A DNA stretch of 42,582 nt from Prevotella sp. GTDB lineage: Bacteria; Bacteroidota; Bacteroidia; Bacteroidales; Bacteroidaceae. Positions 41,263 through 42,582 of this stretch are shown piece by piece. Position 1 is the first letter of the stretch. The number at the start of each line of letters is the position of its first letter. The stretch lies in assembly GCA_017402445.1 (NCBI GenBank), contig JAFPME010000006.1, positions 1 to 42,582 on the forward strand, given 5' to 3'. The translations under genes were made by a program, and so were the position numbers. Under the pieces are notes generated by a model. The model saw nothing but the letters and a program-made list of their open reading frames with translations. It ran no database searches and was not told the DNA's origin.

Positions 41263-42409
41263 TAAGCGGGTACTCCTTGATAGCTCCTTTGTTGTTTTTC
41301 TCGAAGAGACGACGCATGGAAGCACGGATGATGTTGCGCTTCGTGCGCTCGGCGGCTGTCAGCGCGCTGTCGGGTTCGTCGATGGGCAGGATGCGGTATT
41401 GGTGGCGATGACCGCTGTCGGCCGGGCGGCTCACCCAGTAGAGCGTGTAGCCGCAGTCGGAGAGTGTTGTGACGGAAGAGGTGATGGAATCGAGCTTGGT
41501 GAACTCCATGCGCACCATATAGCCGCCGTAGGTGTTGGGCTTAGATTGGTTGCTGATGAAGTTACCGAGTGAATAGGCCACCAGGTTGCGGCCGTTGTTG
41601 AGCAGTTCGAGGGGCTGCGCCACGTGTGGATGGCCTCCGATGACGTGGTCCACGCCTTGACGGATGAGCCAGTCGGCGATGTGTCGCTGCTCTTTCGACG
41701 GCAGTGTCTGATATTCTATGCCCCAATGCGGGATAGCGACGATGACGTCGGGCTTCATCTGCTTCGCTTTCTCGATGTCTTCAGCTATCTGCAGCGTGTC
41801 CATATAGTTCACGACGTTGGGCTCCTTCACCTTCAGGCCGTTGGTTCCGTAGGTGAAATTGAGCAGGACCACGCGGATGCCGTTCTGTTCGAGCAGGAAT
41901 GGATATTTCTGTTGGCGCTCCTGCGCGTTGACGTAGGTGCCGAGATGGGGTACGCCGAGCGAGTCCATGACGTGGATGGTGCGCTCCAGTCCGCGCTGAT
42001 AGCTGTCGAGACAGTGGTTGTTGGCCGTGAGCATGATGTCGAAGCCCGCGTCGATGGCAGCGTTCAGATAGGAATCGGGGCAGCTGAACTGCGGATATCC
42101 TTTGTAGGGAGGTCCGCCGAGGGTCACCTCGAAGTTTCCGATGGCCACGTCGGCGCGTTCTATCTCCGGTTTTACGCGGGCGAAACACTCGTCGTAGTTG
42201 TACGTGCCGTCGGAGCGACGGGCCGCTTTTATCTGTGGGTCGTGCTGCATCAGGTCTCCGGCGATGAGCAGACTGAGCCGGTGTTCCTGCGGAACGGGAA
42301 TCGTGTCCTTGTTGGGTGTGGACTGGTTGCTGTTGCCGTTGCACGAGATGGTCGTGACAATGAATGCGCAAAGCGCAACGGCGTAACGGGGGGAAATTTT
42401 ATAGTTCAT
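41258..42409 (-). CDS. CapA-family (PGA_cap) lipoprotein
   Basis: This 383-residue protein has a lipoprotein signal: hydrophobic residues 9-22 and Cys23 in TTISCNGN, so it is anchored in a membrane. The rest is a calcineurin-like fold of the poly-gamma-glutamate CapA family: LLIAGDLMQHDPQ (first metal ligand), VAIGNFEVTLGG, MLTANNHCLDSYQRGLERT (the NNH motif), VIVAIPHWGIEYQ and VIGGHPHVAQPLELL. In Bacillus CapA is tied to poly-glutamate capsule, but in Bacteroidetes members lack the capBC genes, as here, and their role is unknown. The start codon is part of the heptamer array that fills the upstream region. Confidence 0.9.
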   Translation of the reverse strand: MNYKISPRYAVALCAFIVTTISCNGNSNQSTPNKDTIPVPQEHRLSLLIAGDLMQHDPQIKAARRSDGTYNYDECFARVKPEIERADVAIGNFEVTLGGPPYKGYPQFSCPDSYLNAAIDAGFDIMLTANNHCLDSYQRGLERTIHVMDSLGVPHLGTYVNAQERQQKYPFLLEQNGIRVVLLNFTYGTNGLKVKEPNVVNYMDTLQIAEDIEKAKQMKPDVIVAIPHWGIEYQTLPSKEQRHIADWLIRQGVDHVIGGHPHVAQPLELLNNGRNLVAYSLGNFISNQSKPNTYGGYMVRMEFTKLDSITSSVTTLSDCGYTLYWVSRPADSGHRHQYRILPIDEPDSALTAAERTKRNIIRASMRRLFEKNNKGAIKEYPLR

Positions 42410-42582
42410 AGTTTATAATGCATAATGCATAATTCATAATGCATAGTTCATAATGCATAATTCATAATGCATAATTCATAATGCATAATTCATAATGCAT
42501 AATTCATAATGCATAATTCATAATGCATAATTCATAATGCATAATTCATAATGCATAATTCATAATGCATAATTCATAATGC
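42400..42582. repeat. heptamer tandem array (CATAATG/CATAATT), reaching the window end
   Basis: From about 42400 the sequence is 7-bp units: mostly CATAATG alternating with CATAATT (14-bp higher unit), with variants CATAGTT and TATAATG near the gene. At least 25 units are present and the array continues past the end. The first units overlap the start codon of the CapA-like gene. Confidence 0.92.

Overview
The window looks like a chromosomal segment from a member of the Bacteroidales, most likely Prevotella or a close relative (Prevotellaceae). The evidence is the repeated Bacteroidetes-type promoter (TTTG or TTG about 20 nt upstream of TAnnTTTG), the lack of Shine-Dalgarno sites at most starts, a PorZ-type protein of the type IX secretion system, a SusC-like/outer-membrane barrel protein, an HU-HIG-type DNA-binding protein, a DUF4294 protein and a flavodoxin-type IspG. 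No phage, plasmid, insertion sequence, CRISPR array or rRNA operon was found. One tRNA is present (Arg, anticodon CCU).

Layout. 0.2-5.4 kb: a TonB-receptor-like barrel protein, a secreted GH5 glycosidase and, convergent with it, a small barrel-like outer-membrane protein. 5.7-8.1 kb: an AraC-type HTH protein with a coiled-coil N-terminus, a zinc-less sirtuin and a YitT membrane protein. 8.3-11.1 kb: a secreted S41 protease with an Asp-rich tract, facing a small RteC-like protein across a bidirectional terminator. 11.9-19.9 kb: leuS, a second YitT, rdgB, a family 2 glycosyltransferase and porZ, all on the plus strand. 20.4-23.1 kb: nadA and a histidine phosphatase on the minus strand, separated by an AT-rich spacer with a 12-bp-periodic row of DnaA-box-like 9-mers. 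23.4-30.1 kb: an HU-like protein, an unknown protein, rpoN, a PAP2-like protein, purE, ispG and an aldo-keto reductase. 30.3-32.9 kb (minus): an OPT transporter and a DUF4294 protein. 33.3-38.5 kb: miaB, an MsbA-like ABC exporter, an LpxL-like acyltransferase and a GT4 glycosyltransferase, tightly packed as one operon. 38.6-42.6 kb: tRNA-Arg, a beta-propeller/zinc-ribbon membrane protein, a CapA-like lipoprotein and a heptamer tandem array running off the end.

The genes are mostly housekeeping (LeuS, RdgB, NadA, PurE, IspG, MiaB, RpoN) mixed with envelope functions: surface glycan use, lipid A/LPS or glycolipid synthesis and export, and type IX secretion.

The most unusual content is between the genes. 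Three copies of a roughly 360-bp element (11.3-11.7, 19.9-20.3 and 39.0-39.3 kb) each carry exactly five 17-bp palindromes at an exact 22-bp period, with base changes that keep the pairing, next to a conserved non-palindromic flank. I do not recognise this element from any named family. Other points are a GC-rich palindromic repeat inserted in frame in leuS, simple repeats that supply start or stop codons to genes, a possible replication origin at 21.5-21.8 kb, an IspG with a shrunken insertion domain, and an exported propeller carrying a zinc ribbon.
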